From NCBI GenBank assembly GCA_964568585.1, contig CAZMQI010000007.1:1-64000 (forward strand): a stretch of DNA of 64,000 nt. The letters run 5' to 3'. A model generated the notes under the pieces. It saw only the letters and a list, made by a program, of their open reading frames with translations, was not told the origin of the DNA and did not search any database. Shown here piece by piece: positions 44,013 through 52,568 of the stretch (positions are counted from its first letter, which is position 1; each line of letters opens with the position of its first letter). This stretch comes from RGZA01 sp964568585. GTDB taxonomy: Bacteria; Pseudomonadota; Alphaproteobacteria; UBA9219; RGZA01. The position numbers were made by a program, and so were the translations under genes.

Positions 44013-44028
44013 TGTTTCACGTGAAACA
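44013..44028. promoter_or_regulatory. parS centromere site (ParB binding)
   Basis: TGTTTCACGTGAAACA is a perfect 16-bp palindrome identical to the consensus parS. It lies in the intergenic region between a terminator and the 3' end of chvG. ParB spreads from such sites to segregate the origin region. I saw no second full copy in the window, and parAB are not here. Confidence 0.9.
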
Positions 44029-44071
44029 TTTTTGATAAGCGTTTGAATTACAACTGTATTTCAAAAATCGC

Positions 44072-45682
44072 TTATTCTGCTTTTGAAAGCGGCAATTCCA
44101 CAATAAACAGCGCGCCTTTTACGGCGCCAGTTTCATCTTTGATATTTTGCGCGGTGATGGTTCCTTGATGCGCTTCAACGATTTGTTTGGCAATGCTTAA
44201 GCCCAAACCGGAATGCTTGCCGAATGCTTCGTGCTCTGGGCGTTCCGAATAAAAACGTTCAAATACTGCTTCCAGCTTATTCTCCGGCATGCCCGGGCCG
44301 TCATCAGCAACAGTGATACGTGCCATGCCGCGTTCTGTTGTCAAGCCGACACGCACCGTGCCATTGACGGGCGAGAACGATAACGCATTGCCGATTAAAT
44401 TCTGGAACACCTGCACCAACCGTGTTTCTGCACCATGGATGGTTGCATGGATATCTTTGCCTGTTTCAAACACCACTTTGGGTTTTGGCGTATCATCAAT
44501 TGGTTCATACAACGCAACGACCATTTCCAGCATGCGTTCCAATTCGATAGGTTTGGTCTTTGCTCTGCTCAATTCAGCTTCGATACGTGATGCTTGCGAT
44601 ATATCGGTAATCAATCGGTCAAGGCGCTTCACATCATCCGCAATCACCAGCATCAATTTTTGCTGACGTTCGGGGTCCTTGATTTTCAATGCGGTTTCAA
44701 CTGCTGAATGAAGCGAGGTCAGCGGGTTTTTAATCTCATGCGCCACATCGGCTGCAAAATTCTCGGTGGCATGTAACCGTTCGCCAAGGGCTTTGACCAT
44801 GGCACGTAGTGCAATCGATAAATCGCCGATTTCATCATTACGGCTGCTAAAATCGGGCAGTGTGGATTGCAGCTTCAATGCGCCCACTTGGCCGGATTTC
44901 AAACCTTCCGCAGCAGACGAAAGCTGCTGTAATGGTTTGGCGATGGTACGCGCAAGGTATAGCGATAACAAAATGGTAAGCACGAGCGAGAGCAAGAACA
45001 ACCGCACAATATCAATACGCACGCCCATCACGGCCTGTTCAATCTTCACGCCAGCGCGGCTTAAAAATACTGCGCCCAACACGCCCTTATAGCGTTGTAC
45101 AGGAACAGCAACGCCCAGCAGAATATGTCCGTTGGGCATCAGCCACACTTCGCCGTCTTCATCGCCATCCAGCGCGTGTTCTACAATCATATAATCTGCC
45201 GACGATGGATCGGTTTCTTCCTTATACGCCGCGTATTTTTTCGACCATGAATTCAAGCGGAACCATGCAACCGTATCTTCAAGATATTGCGATAGATGGT
45301 TGTCGGTGGAAGTGCCGGGCGGCGGAAGGATTTCGCTTTGCACGGTATGGCTGTGGCCGGGCATATGCTGCGAGTCACTAAATAATGTGCCGCGTATATC
45401 ATAAAGCCGTGTTCTGGTTTCGGTGGTTTCCATCAAACGGCGCAGCATGGATTGCGCCAGTTCTGGCGATAGTAAATCGCGTTCGTCTTCGCTGTTGATG
45501 ACGGCGCCCTCGCCAAGCGCGGCTGCAAATTGGCGCGCTTCCTTGGTCATGCTGTCCAATTCGTTTTGCACAAGACGGTTTTGATAGCCGTCGAAATACA
45601 GAATGCTAACCACCAGCAAAATCAGTGGCATCGCATTAACAGCAAGGATGCGTGCGGTAAGGGGCGAAAGGCGAGAGAACAT
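44072..45682 (-). CDS. chvG: Sensor histidine kinase ChvG
   Basis: Membrane sensor of the alphaproteobacterial ChvG/ChvI system, which responds to acid or cell-envelope stress. The 536-residue protein has membrane segments at about 12-30 and 225-245 bracketing a periplasmic sensing domain, a HAMP domain (246-300), the H-box AADVAHEIKNPLTSLHSA with H315, an N-box (NLIGNALSFSP) and the ATP-binding DDGPGMPE. It follows chvI on the same strand. The conserved ExoR and HPr/PTS genes that often flank it are not here. Confidence 0.92.
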   Translation of the reverse strand: MFSRLSPLTARILAVNAMPLILLVVSILYFDGYQNRLVQNELDSMTKEARQFAAALGEGAVINSEDERDLLSPELAQSMLRRLMETTETRTRLYDIRGTLFSDSQHMPGHSHTVQSEILPPPGTSTDNHLSQYLEDTVAWFRLNSWSKKYAAYKEETDPSSADYMIVEHALDGDEDGEVWLMPNGHILLGVAVPVQRYKGVLGAVFLSRAGVKIEQAVMGVRIDIVRLFLLSLVLTILLSLYLARTIAKPLQQLSSAAEGLKSGQVGALKLQSTLPDFSSRNDEIGDLSIALRAMVKALGERLHATENFAADVAHEIKNPLTSLHSAVETALKIKDPERQQKLMLVIADDVKRLDRLITDISQASRIEAELSRAKTKPIELERMLEMVVALYEPIDDTPKPKVVFETGKDIHATIHGAETRLVQVFQNLIGNALSFSPVNGTVRVGLTTERGMARITVADDGPGMPENKLEAVFERFYSERPEHEAFGKHSGLGLSIAKQIVEAHQGTITAQNIKDETGAVKGALFIVELPLSKAE

Positions 45683-45743
45683 GGGTGAACGGTGTAATGA
45701 AAGACGGTTAAGTTTTACAGCCTTTCACCCATTACTCAATACA

Positions 45744-46442
45744 TTACTCTTTGTAACGGTAACCCACGCCATACAGCGTTTCGATGTGCGAGAATTCAGG
45801 ATCGACTTCCTTGAATTTTTTGCGGAGGCGTTTCACGTGGCTATCGATGGTGCGGTCATCCACGTAAATGGATTCGCCATAGGCACTATCCAATAACTGG
45901 TCACGATTTTTTACATGACCTGGGCGAACGGCAAGCGCCTTCACCAATAAGAATTCGGTCACGGTAAGGTTTACGTGTTTACCTTTCCATGTGCAGCTAT
46001 GGCGTGAACCATCAAGCACAAGTTCGCCGCGCACGATCACGTTTGCGGCATCTGGCGTATCATCGCCGCTGCTATTGGCAACGTTACGGCGAAGCAATGC
46101 GCGGATACGTTCAATCAGCAAACGTTGCGAAAACGGTTTGCGGATATAGTCATCCGCGCCCATACGCAGCCCCATCAGCTCGTCAACTTCTTCATCCTTC
46201 GATGTAAGGAAGATAACCGGCATGTTGGTATTCTGGCGCAGCTTGGTCAGGAGTTCCATCCCGTTCAGGCGCGGCATTTTGATATCAAGTACAGCCAAAT
46301 CCACGGGCTTGTCGCGAAGACCGCGAAATGCTTCGTCGCCGTCAGCGAAGGTCCGAACATCAAAGCCTTCTGCTTCCAAAGCCATGGAAACGGAGGTCAG
46401 AATGTTACGATCATCATCTACGAGGGCAATTGTTTGGCGCAT
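45744..46442 (-). CDS. chvI: Response regulator ChvI (OmpR family)
   Basis: A 232-residue transcription factor: receiver domain with DDD (9-11), phosphoacceptor D53 (VLDIKMPRLNG) and KPFS, followed by a winged-helix DNA-binding domain with the OmpR pattern (NRDQLLDSAYGES; DRTIDSHVKRLRKKF). The sequence, especially IALVDDDRNILTSVSMALEAEG (positions 5 to 26), is close to ChvI. It lies 61 bp upstream of chvG, and the order chvI-chvG is conserved. Confidence 0.93.
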   Translation of the reverse strand: MRQTIALVDDDRNILTSVSMALEAEGFDVRTFADGDEAFRGLRDKPVDLAVLDIKMPRLNGMELLTKLRQNTNMPVIFLTSKDEEVDELMGLRMGADDYIRKPFSQRLLIERIRALLRRNVANSSGDDTPDAANVIVRGELVLDGSRHSCTWKGKHVNLTVTEFLLVKALAVRPGHVKNRDQLLDSAYGESIYVDDRTIDSHVKRLRKKFKEVDPEFSHIETLYGVGYRYKE

Positions 46443-46634
46443 AATTTGTTAACTCCTAAGGCAGGTTGTTATAACACCAAATGTGGCAGCGCTATAGGGC
46501 GTAAAAACGGACGAATTGCGCCTAAAATAAGATGCGTTGCGCTTCAATGCGTTAAACATCTAAGGCACTGATAATGCATCAAATTTTATACATAATATCG
46601 AACTTTTTAAGCATAACGCTGGATAATCGAAGGC

Positions 46635-47132
46635 ATGGTTCGATTATCTTTATGCATTTTTTATGTTGTATTTTTTCTGATCTCCGCGCCCCTTCGTGCC
46701 GAGCCGTCAGTCATACCTGCACAATTCGTTGCGCCGCTTATGCAATGGGTTTCCGTGCGGATGAGTATTCCGGTTGCACGCCTGCCCTTAGTGGTTGCCA
46801 GCCGCGAACGCATGATTGCAAAAATCGGTGACCCGCAACGCCAATCCGCACTCGCACGTGCATTATATGTGCCGGGTGAAGTTGTGATTGATGATGAATT
46901 CTGGGATGCAAGCGAACCGCGCACAGTAAGTTTTTTAGTGCATGAATTGGTGCATCACGCACAATTGGCTAGCGGCCGTTCCTATGCATGCCATAATGCA
47001 AAGGAATGGGAAGCATATAAGCTGCAAAATATGTGGCTTGCCGAACATGGCTTGCCGCCAGCAGTAGAAGAAATGTGGATAGCCCGCATGGCTGATTGCA
47101 ATCTCAAGACCGTCATTCAGCGACTACACTAA
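46635..47132 (+). CDS. Secreted putative zinc metalloprotease (HExxH protein)
   Basis: A 165-residue protein with a signal peptide (about residues 1-22, ending LRAEP) and the zincin motif H103-ELV-H107, followed by a Glu-rich segment that could give the third ligand. Two cysteines (SYAC and ADC) may form a disulfide. It resembles the DUF6647-type group of small alphaproteobacterial zincins. No target is known. It is divergent from chvI, so ChvI control is possible but no box was identified. Confidence 0.7.
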   Translation: MVRLSLCIFYVVFFLISAPLRAEPSVIPAQFVAPLMQWVSVRMSIPVARLPLVVASRERMIAKIGDPQRQSALARALYVPGEVVIDDEFWDASEPRTVSFLVHELVHHAQLASGRSYACHNAKEWEAYKLQNMWLAEHGLPPAVEEMWIARMADCNLKTVIQRLH

Positions 47133-47135
47133 TAA

Positions 47136-47927
47136 TCAGGCGACTGTACTTAAGAACCGTTGTTCGGTTCCCTGTAATACCAAGCATGTCAAATGGCCGG
47201 TAACATATGCGCCCGTATCAATCCCAATGCGGTTGATACGCTGCTCCGGTTTCAAGCGAATGCTGTGGCCATGCACCACCATCACATCCAGTTGTTTGTC
47301 AGACGATAAGAACGGTTCGCGCATCCACATGTAATGATGCGGATCTTGTTGTTCAAGTGGACGGTCAGGATGAATGCCCGCATGCACGAACATATAATCG
47401 CCATAGCGCGCAGTATAGGGCAGCGTTTCTAAAAACGTGCGATGCGCTTCGGGGAGTTTTTCTTCGAACTGTTTTCTTAAATGAAATAGCTCGTCAAAAT
47501 CCTGTGTTGCGGATTGCACGGGGATGCCATAGCTGCGTAAGGTTTGCAGGCCGCCGTAATGGAACCAGCCGGGCGCAACGCTGTGATCCTTGAACAGGCG
47601 TAGCACGATGTCTTCGTGATTACCGCGGATGCATTGGAATTTCAAACGCCCGTAACTGCCACGGTTCAGAATTTCGATTACTTCTTTGCTGTTAGGCCCG
47701 CGGTCCACATAATCGCCAAGGAATACCACGACGCTTTCACCGCGATAGCCCAGGTGGTCGGCATCAATCATGCGTAGCATTTTTTCAAGCAAATCAGCGC
47801 GCCCGTGGATATCCCCAACCGCGTAAATCCGCAGGTTTTTGGGTATAGCTGGCGTAAAAGACGCGTTAGTGTTTTGGGGCTCCATCTGCTTCAAACTAAA
47901 CGGCATTGTGAAAACGTGCAACCTCAT
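47136..47927 (-). CDS. PPP-family serine/threonine phosphatase
   Basis: Calcineurin-like metallophosphatase with the full PPP signature: GDIHGRAD (about 38-45), GDYVDRGPNS, RGNHED and a C-terminal VVHGHS. The frame allows starts at 47927, 47906 or 47885; MEPQN at 47885 would leave about 249 residues. It may remove phosphate from proteins or from dinucleoside polyphosphates. Its 5' end is divergent from and close to hslO (16 bp from frame start to hslO start), so the promoters overlap. Confidence 0.85.
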   Translation of the reverse strand: MRLHVFTMPFSLKQMEPQNTNASFTPAIPKNLRIYAVGDIHGRADLLEKMLRMIDADHLGYRGESVVVFLGDYVDRGPNSKEVIEILNRGSYGRLKFQCIRGNHEDIVLRLFKDHSVAPGWFHYGGLQTLRSYGIPVQSATQDFDELFHLRKQFEEKLPEAHRTFLETLPYTARYGDYMFVHAGIHPDRPLEQQDPHHYMWMREPFLSSDKQLDVMVVHGHSIRLKPEQRINRIGIDTGAYVTGHLTCLVLQGTEQRFLSTVA

Positions 47928-47942
47928 GCTATTTCATTAGTG

Positions 47943-48887
47943 ATGCAAGAAAAAAAAGAAACATTTACCGACACGATTCAAGGTTTTCATCTCGTTAAAA
48001 GTGGCATTAGGGGGCGCATCGTGCGCCTTGGGCCAGAGCTGTCAAACATTATCAATCGTCACGGCTATCCTTCGGAAGTCGCAGAACTCCTCGCGGAAAC
48101 CCTCGCGCTCACGGCGGTGCTCGCCTATGCCTTGAAATACGAAGGCGTATTCACCTTGCAGACCAAGGGTGATGGCCCCGTCAGCATCATCGTTGCTGAT
48201 TTAGGGCGCGATGGTGCAATGCGTGGCTATGCACAATATGATGCAGAGAAATTGAAATATGCCGGTGTACGAAGTGCATTGTTGTTGGGCAAGGGGCATC
48301 TGGCATTCACGGTCGACCCCGGCGGTAGCGCACAACGTTACCAAGGCATCGTCGATTTGATTGGCCGCGATATGGCGTCATGTGTGCAGAATTATTTCCG
48401 TCAATCGGAACAGCTGGATACGGCATTCCGGATTCACACTAGCCGAGATAAGGCCGGTACTTGGCACGCTGCCGCGATTATGTTGCAACGTATTCCCGAT
48501 GGTGGCGGCTATGCCGCCAATAATAACGAGGCAGGCGGCGCACCGGCATCGGAAGAGCGGGCAGAGGATTGGCGCCGCAGCCTGATTTTAATAGAGACGA
48601 CGACTGATTCTGAAATGTTGGATACAGCTCTTCCTTTGCCACAATTGCTGAATAGGTTATTCCATGAAGAAGGGCTGGAATGCGGGGATGTTTACGCCCT
48701 GAAAGACCAGTGCCGTTGTTCACGCCAGCGCGTTGCGATGGTGTTAAGTACCTTGCCACCAGCCGAATTGCAGGACATGATGGTCGACGACAAGGTAGAA
48801 GTGACTTGCGAATTCTGTAGCAGCAGCTATGAATTTGATAAGGAACAGTTAGCCAAGCTTGCTGCGGGACCCGGAATTAAGAATTAA
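47943..48887 (+). CDS. hslO: Redox-regulated holdase chaperone Hsp33
   Basis: A 314-residue ATP-independent chaperone activated by oxidation. The C-terminal zinc/redox switch is complete: CRC (in DQCRCSRQRV) and CEFC. The N-terminal core has VRLGPELSNIINRHGYP. The frame is open far upstream, but ATG 47943 (MQEKKETF) fits the family start. The gene is followed by a lipoprotein gene 61 bp downstream. Confidence 0.94.
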   Translation: MQEKKETFTDTIQGFHLVKSGIRGRIVRLGPELSNIINRHGYPSEVAELLAETLALTAVLAYALKYEGVFTLQTKGDGPVSIIVADLGRDGAMRGYAQYDAEKLKYAGVRSALLLGKGHLAFTVDPGGSAQRYQGIVDLIGRDMASCVQNYFRQSEQLDTAFRIHTSRDKAGTWHAAAIMLQRIPDGGGYAANNNEAGGAPASEERAEDWRRSLILIETTTDSEMLDTALPLPQLLNRLFHEEGLECGDVYALKDQCRCSRQRVAMVLSTLPPAELQDMMVDDKVEVTCEFCSSSYEFDKEQLAKLAAGPGIKN

Positions 48888-48948
48888 GTTCAGGTTTTTG
48901 TACAAGCATATCGTTCACATTCTCGCGTTAATCACAAAGAGGTTTCTT

Positions 48949-49569
48949 ATGAAGTATTCGGCTCAAAAATCATCGCTGGTGGTTGCAGTTGTCTCTGTGC
49001 TTGCCCTTGCTGGATGCGCGGGCACTGCGCCAACCGAATTTTCCATTCCGACCGGCGCGCTTGATAACAAAGAAATCCCGTTGGAGAATTTCTCGACCAC
49101 CACACTTGCATCACGCGTGTTCGATGTCGTGAACCAGGACACTGCTTCTGAAGCCAATACCGGCATCGCTGGAAAGGTTGATCCAAGCGCCGTGGATATC
49201 CTTTCCGCCTATGCCGCCAAGAAATTCAAAGCAGGTGGCGGTGCCAACACCACGCGCCTTGTCATCCAAAAAGCTGAATTCACTGTAACGCCTGTTGAAA
49301 CAAAGGAAACTGGCTGGTTATGGGATAACACCGTATATAAGGCCGAATTATCGACCAATATCAACGTGATGCTGGTTGCCAGCCGCCCTGATGGTTTGAC
49401 GGCGCATATCAATGCAACGACCAGTCAATCACAGCAAACCAGCCTAGATGCGTCGCCAGAAAAACGCCGTCAGGTATATATGGAATTGATGGGTCGTGCC
49501 GTGCAGGCCATCAATACCGAACTCAACAAGCAATTGCCGCAATGGTTCGGCGACGTGGTTGTTCGGTAA
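48949..49569 (+). CDS. Hypothetical lipoprotein
   Basis: A 206-residue protein with a lipoprotein signal (VVSVLALAGC, lipobox LAGC). ATG 48949 is preferred over upstream in-frame starts because AAAGAGG lies 8 bases before it and the signal peptide then begins at residue 1. The mature part is mixed alpha/beta and unrecognised, with repeated Asn/Thr-rich beta stretches, and it may be an outer-membrane or pilus-associated lipoprotein. It lies between hslO and a glycosyltransferase gene. Confidence 0.75.
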   Translation: MKYSAQKSSLVVAVVSVLALAGCAGTAPTEFSIPTGALDNKEIPLENFSTTTLASRVFDVVNQDTASEANTGIAGKVDPSAVDILSAYAAKKFKAGGGANTTRLVIQKAEFTVTPVETKETGWLWDNTVYKAELSTNINVMLVASRPDGLTAHINATTSQSQQTSLDASPEKRRQVYMELMGRAVQAINTELNKQLPQWFGDVVVR

Positions 49570-49587
49570 GTTGCACCGGTAAGTTCA

Positions 49588-50481
49588 TTGCCTTCCTCAC
49601 CGCTCGTTTCAATTATCATCCCAGCGTATAACGGGCAGCAACGTATCGCGCGTGCGGTGAACAGTATTGTTCAGCAAAATTATACCAAGTGGGAAGCGAT
49701 TATCATTTCCGATGATGAACAGGATTATGACAAGGTGTTGTCAGACAAAGGCATTCGCAGTGATAACATCACATTTTATACAACAGGAAAAACCGGCGCA
49801 GGTGCAGGCGTAGCCCGCAATATCGGGTTAAGCCATGCGAACGGTGATATAATTGCATTTCTGGATTGCGATGACACGTATGACTCAAGCTATCTATCCG
49901 CGATGCTGCCGCTTGCTGAAAAATATGGCGCGGCATTCTCGCAAATCCGGATGATTGATGATGCGAATGGAACGCCGATTGCGCTTGCCAGTCACCATGC
50001 GGATAGCGAGATGTTGTTGCCGCATGAAGTCACCACGCGTTCGATGCATACGTATATACCGGTGATGGTGAACCGAAGCAAAATCAATCACAGCTTTGCG
50101 CCATTGGAACGCATGGCCGATTATGTGTTTTTGATGCAGATGTTCAATACGATGGATTGCATCGGTTTTTCTGCTGCGCCGAGTTACCGTTATTATAAGC
50201 ATTTGGGTTCATCCACGCAGTTCGCCAAAGATGCGGATGTCGTCGCGCAAAAATTCATCGCGGTGTTTGAGATGATTAAACAAAGCGTGGAAACGGGCGA
50301 TGTTCAAATCAATAATCCCGCGATTAAGCATATCATCATGGATGATATGGATATGTTGATTGCTGCAGAGCATTATTTCGTAGAAGCCGCGCGCAGCAAT
50401 CCCGATATCCAATTCTATGAGATATTGCCGGCGTTTATGAAAAAATGGCGATTAACGGCTACGCGGCGCAGCGCCAATTAG
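49588..50481 (+). CDS. Family 2 glycosyltransferase
   Basis: A 297-residue GT-A-fold enzyme with VSIIIPAYNG at the N-terminus, the DxD-type sugar-nucleotide motif DCDDTYD and conserved GVARNIGLSHANGDIIAFLD. It starts at TTG 49588, since no ATG gives a proper N-terminus. The acceptor is unknown; capsule, lipopolysaccharide or pilin glycan are possible. It overlaps the convergent folE by 30 bp. Confidence 0.85.
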   Translation: MPSSPLVSIIIPAYNGQQRIARAVNSIVQQNYTKWEAIIISDDEQDYDKVLSDKGIRSDNITFYTTGKTGAGAGVARNIGLSHANGDIIAFLDCDDTYDSSYLSAMLPLAEKYGAAFSQIRMIDDANGTPIALASHHADSEMLLPHEVTTRSMHTYIPVMVNRSKINHSFAPLERMADYVFLMQMFNTMDCIGFSAAPSYRYYKHLGSSTQFAKDADVVAQKFIAVFEMIKQSVETGDVQINNPAIKHIIMDDMDMLIAAEHYFVEAARSNPDIQFYEILPAFMKKWRLTATRRSAN

Positions 50482-51081
50482 CAATCCGGCTATGCGTTCT
50501 TGCGCTTGCAAATCTGTCTTGAAACACCCTGTATAAAATTGCGTGACCAGATGCGCGTCTGCTTTATTCGCGCCACGTGTGGTCATGCAGGCATGTTCGG
50601 CTTCAATCAATACTGCTACACCCTTTGGTGACAGACCGGCGTGAAGCGCTTCGGCAATCTGCTTGGTCATGGTTTCTTGGCTTTGCAAACGTTTGGCGAA
50701 TACATCCACCACGCGGGCAAGCTTGCTGATGCCAACGACTTTTTTATCCGGCCAATAAGCAACATGGGCAACGCCAGGCATGCTTGCCATGTGATGTTCG
50801 CAGTGCGAGACGAAATTGATGTTACGCATGATAACCGGTTGGTCATAACCCTGAATATCTTCAAAGAACTTGCTGACTAGTTCGGATGAGTCTTCTTTAT
50901 AGCCATCGCACCATTCTTCCCATGCGCGTACAACGCGGGCAGGGGTTTCAAGAAGGCCCGGGCGGGATACGTCTTCGCCTAGATATGCCAAAAGCGTGCG
51001 AACGCTGTCCTCTGCCTCTTCACGGGTGGGGCGGGCGCCAGAGTCCTTGGGGGCATCTTTTTTGTTCATCTTGACCAACAT
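50452..51081 (-). CDS. folE: GTP cyclohydrolase I
   Basis: First enzyme of tetrahydrofolate (and queuosine precursor) synthesis. The 209-residue protein shows the diagnostic CEHHMASMPG, LARVVDVFAKRLQSQE and a Cys-His pair for zinc (HACMTTRGANK). Length is normal. The start could also be MNKKDAPK at 51069. Its 3' end overlaps the glycosyltransferase gene on the other strand. Confidence 0.95.
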   Translation of the reverse strand: MLVKMNKKDAPKDSGARPTREEAEDSVRTLLAYLGEDVSRPGLLETPARVVRAWEEWCDGYKEDSSELVSKFFEDIQGYDQPVIMRNINFVSHCEHHMASMPGVAHVAYWPDKKVVGISKLARVVDVFAKRLQSQETMTKQIAEALHAGLSPKGVAVLIEAEHACMTTRGANKADAHLVTQFYTGCFKTDLQAQERIAGLLIGAAPRSR

Positions 51082-51169
51082 ATCGAATTATCCTGCTTTA
51101 AATTTTATGGCTTCAGGTGTTAATCTATTTACCTAATTCACTTCCAGTGTTTTTCAATCCGGAACTTAA

Positions 51170-52126
51170 ATGTCAGAACAAAAAACCCCCGAGCATTTCA
51201 TTCCGACCATCGCGGTGATTATTCCCTGTTATAACGAGGAAGCCACCATTTCCAATGTCGTACGCGATTTTGCCACGGTTTTACCCGGGGCTCAAGTTTA
51301 TGTCTATGACAATAATTCCAGTGATAAAAGCGTTGAAAACGCTAAGAAAGCTGGGGCTTTAGTGCGTCTTGAAAAACAGCAAGGTAAGGGCAATGTGGTA
51401 CGCCGTGCCTTTGCCGATGTGGACGCCGATATTTATGTATTAGTAGATGGCGATGATACGTATGACGCATCATCTGCGCCGCGCCTTATCGGCCAATTAT
51501 TAAACGGCCCCTATGATATGATTAATGCCGCGCGGGTTGAAAAAAGCGAGCAGGCATACCGCAAAGGGCACCGTTTCGGTAACTGGGCGATTAGTACGAT
51601 GATTGCGGTGTTGTTCGGAAAGTCGTGCAATGATGTGTTGTCGGGCTACCGTATTTTTTCAAAGCGCTTTGTGAAATCATTCCCAGCATTGGCGCGAGGT
51701 TTTGAAATTGAAACGGAATTGACCGTGCATGCCTTGCAATTGCGTATGCCTGTTGCCGAAACGCAAACACCATACAAGGAACGCCCCGAAGGTTCGGTAA
51801 GCAAGCTAAATACCTTCCGTGATGGCTTTCGCATCCTGTTCACTATCCTTTATCTGCTGAAGGAAGAAAAGCCATTGGCGTTCTTCTCCGCAATTTCTCT
51901 GGTGTTGATGATTGGTGCACTCATCCTTGGTGTGCCAGTGATTGAAGATTTTATGAAAACCGGTCTGGTGCCCCGCTTGCCATCTGCTGTGCTTGCAACA
52001 GGCTTGGTTATCTTGTCATCGCTGAGTGTAACATGCGGTTTGATATTGGATAGCCTGACGCGTGCGCGCCTTGAATTAAAGCGCCTTACTTATTTGCGTC
52101 ACATGGCCCCTCATTACCATGATTAA
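51170..52126 (+). CDS. Membrane-anchored GT2 glycosyltransferase (DPM/GtrB-like)
   Basis: A 318-residue enzyme with N-terminal GT2 domain (VIIPCYNEEATI; VDGDDTYDASSAP as DxD) and two C-terminal membrane segments (about 240-262 and 270-295), as in polyprenyl-phosphate glucosyl- or mannosyltransferases. It overlaps the downstream gtrA-like gene by 8 bp. Together they fit a lipid-linked sugar donor system: synthesis on the cytoplasmic face and flipping by the GtrA-type partner. Confidence 0.88.
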   Translation: MSEQKTPEHFIPTIAVIIPCYNEEATISNVVRDFATVLPGAQVYVYDNNSSDKSVENAKKAGALVRLEKQQGKGNVVRRAFADVDADIYVLVDGDDTYDASSAPRLIGQLLNGPYDMINAARVEKSEQAYRKGHRFGNWAISTMIAVLFGKSCNDVLSGYRIFSKRFVKSFPALARGFEIETELTVHALQLRMPVAETQTPYKERPEGSVSKLNTFRDGFRILFTILYLLKEEKPLAFFSAISLVLMIGALILGVPVIEDFMKTGLVPRLPSAVLATGLVILSSLSVTCGLILDSLTRARLELKRLTYLRHMAPHYHD

Positions 52127-52523
52127 TAAAGAAACTGCGTTGCGGGTTATTAAATTCGGTTTCATCGGCGTGATTGGATTTTGTGTGGACAGTGCCGTGC
52201 TGTGGCTGTTCACAAAGGTTTTAAATTTTGATCCTTATTCGGGGCGTATCATTTCATATGTTTGTGCGGCGACCAGTACATGGATAGGTAATCGCTTGCT
52301 GACCTTTGCGGATCGCCCCAAAACATCGCTGGCGAAACAATGGGCATTATTTCTTGCGCTGAATGGTGTAGGTTTTGTGATTAATTATTCGGTATATGCT
52401 ATACTGGTTGCATCATTTGCATATATCTATGCAAATCCGACATGGGCAGTGGCGGCGGGTTCGTTGGCAGGCATGGTGCTAAATTATGTCGCATCCACCC
52501 GTTTAGTTTTCCCAAAAACTTGA
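52119..52523 (+). CDS. GtrA-family membrane protein
   Basis: A 134-residue protein with four hydrophobic segments and the GtrA family pattern: FGFIGVIGFCVDSAVLWL near the N-terminus, WIGNRLLTF in the middle and GMVLNYVASTRLVF at the end. GtrA-type proteins are believed to flip polyprenyl-phosphate sugars. It overlaps the GT2 gene by 8 bp. The stop codon overlaps the CTTG of the clpB promoter candidate. Confidence 0.9.
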   Translation: MINKETALRVIKFGFIGVIGFCVDSAVLWLFTKVLNFDPYSGRIISYVCAATSTWIGNRLLTFADRPKTSLAKQWALFLALNGVGFVINYSVYAILVASFAYIYANPTWAVAAGSLAGMVLNYVASTRLVFPKT

Positions 52524-52549
52524 GAATTCCAAGAATAGTCGCCATATAT
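52519..52549 (+). promoter_or_regulatory. Heat-shock (sigma-32-type) promoter candidate for clpB
   Basis: CTTG at 52519-52522 and CCATATAT at 52542-52549 with a 19-base spacer resemble the alphaproteobacterial RpoH consensus CTTG-N17/18-CYTATNT. It lies 20 bp before the clpB ATG. The spacing is slightly long, so confidence is moderate. Confidence 0.4.
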
Positions 52550-52568
52550 ACGGTATTGGAGAATTTAA

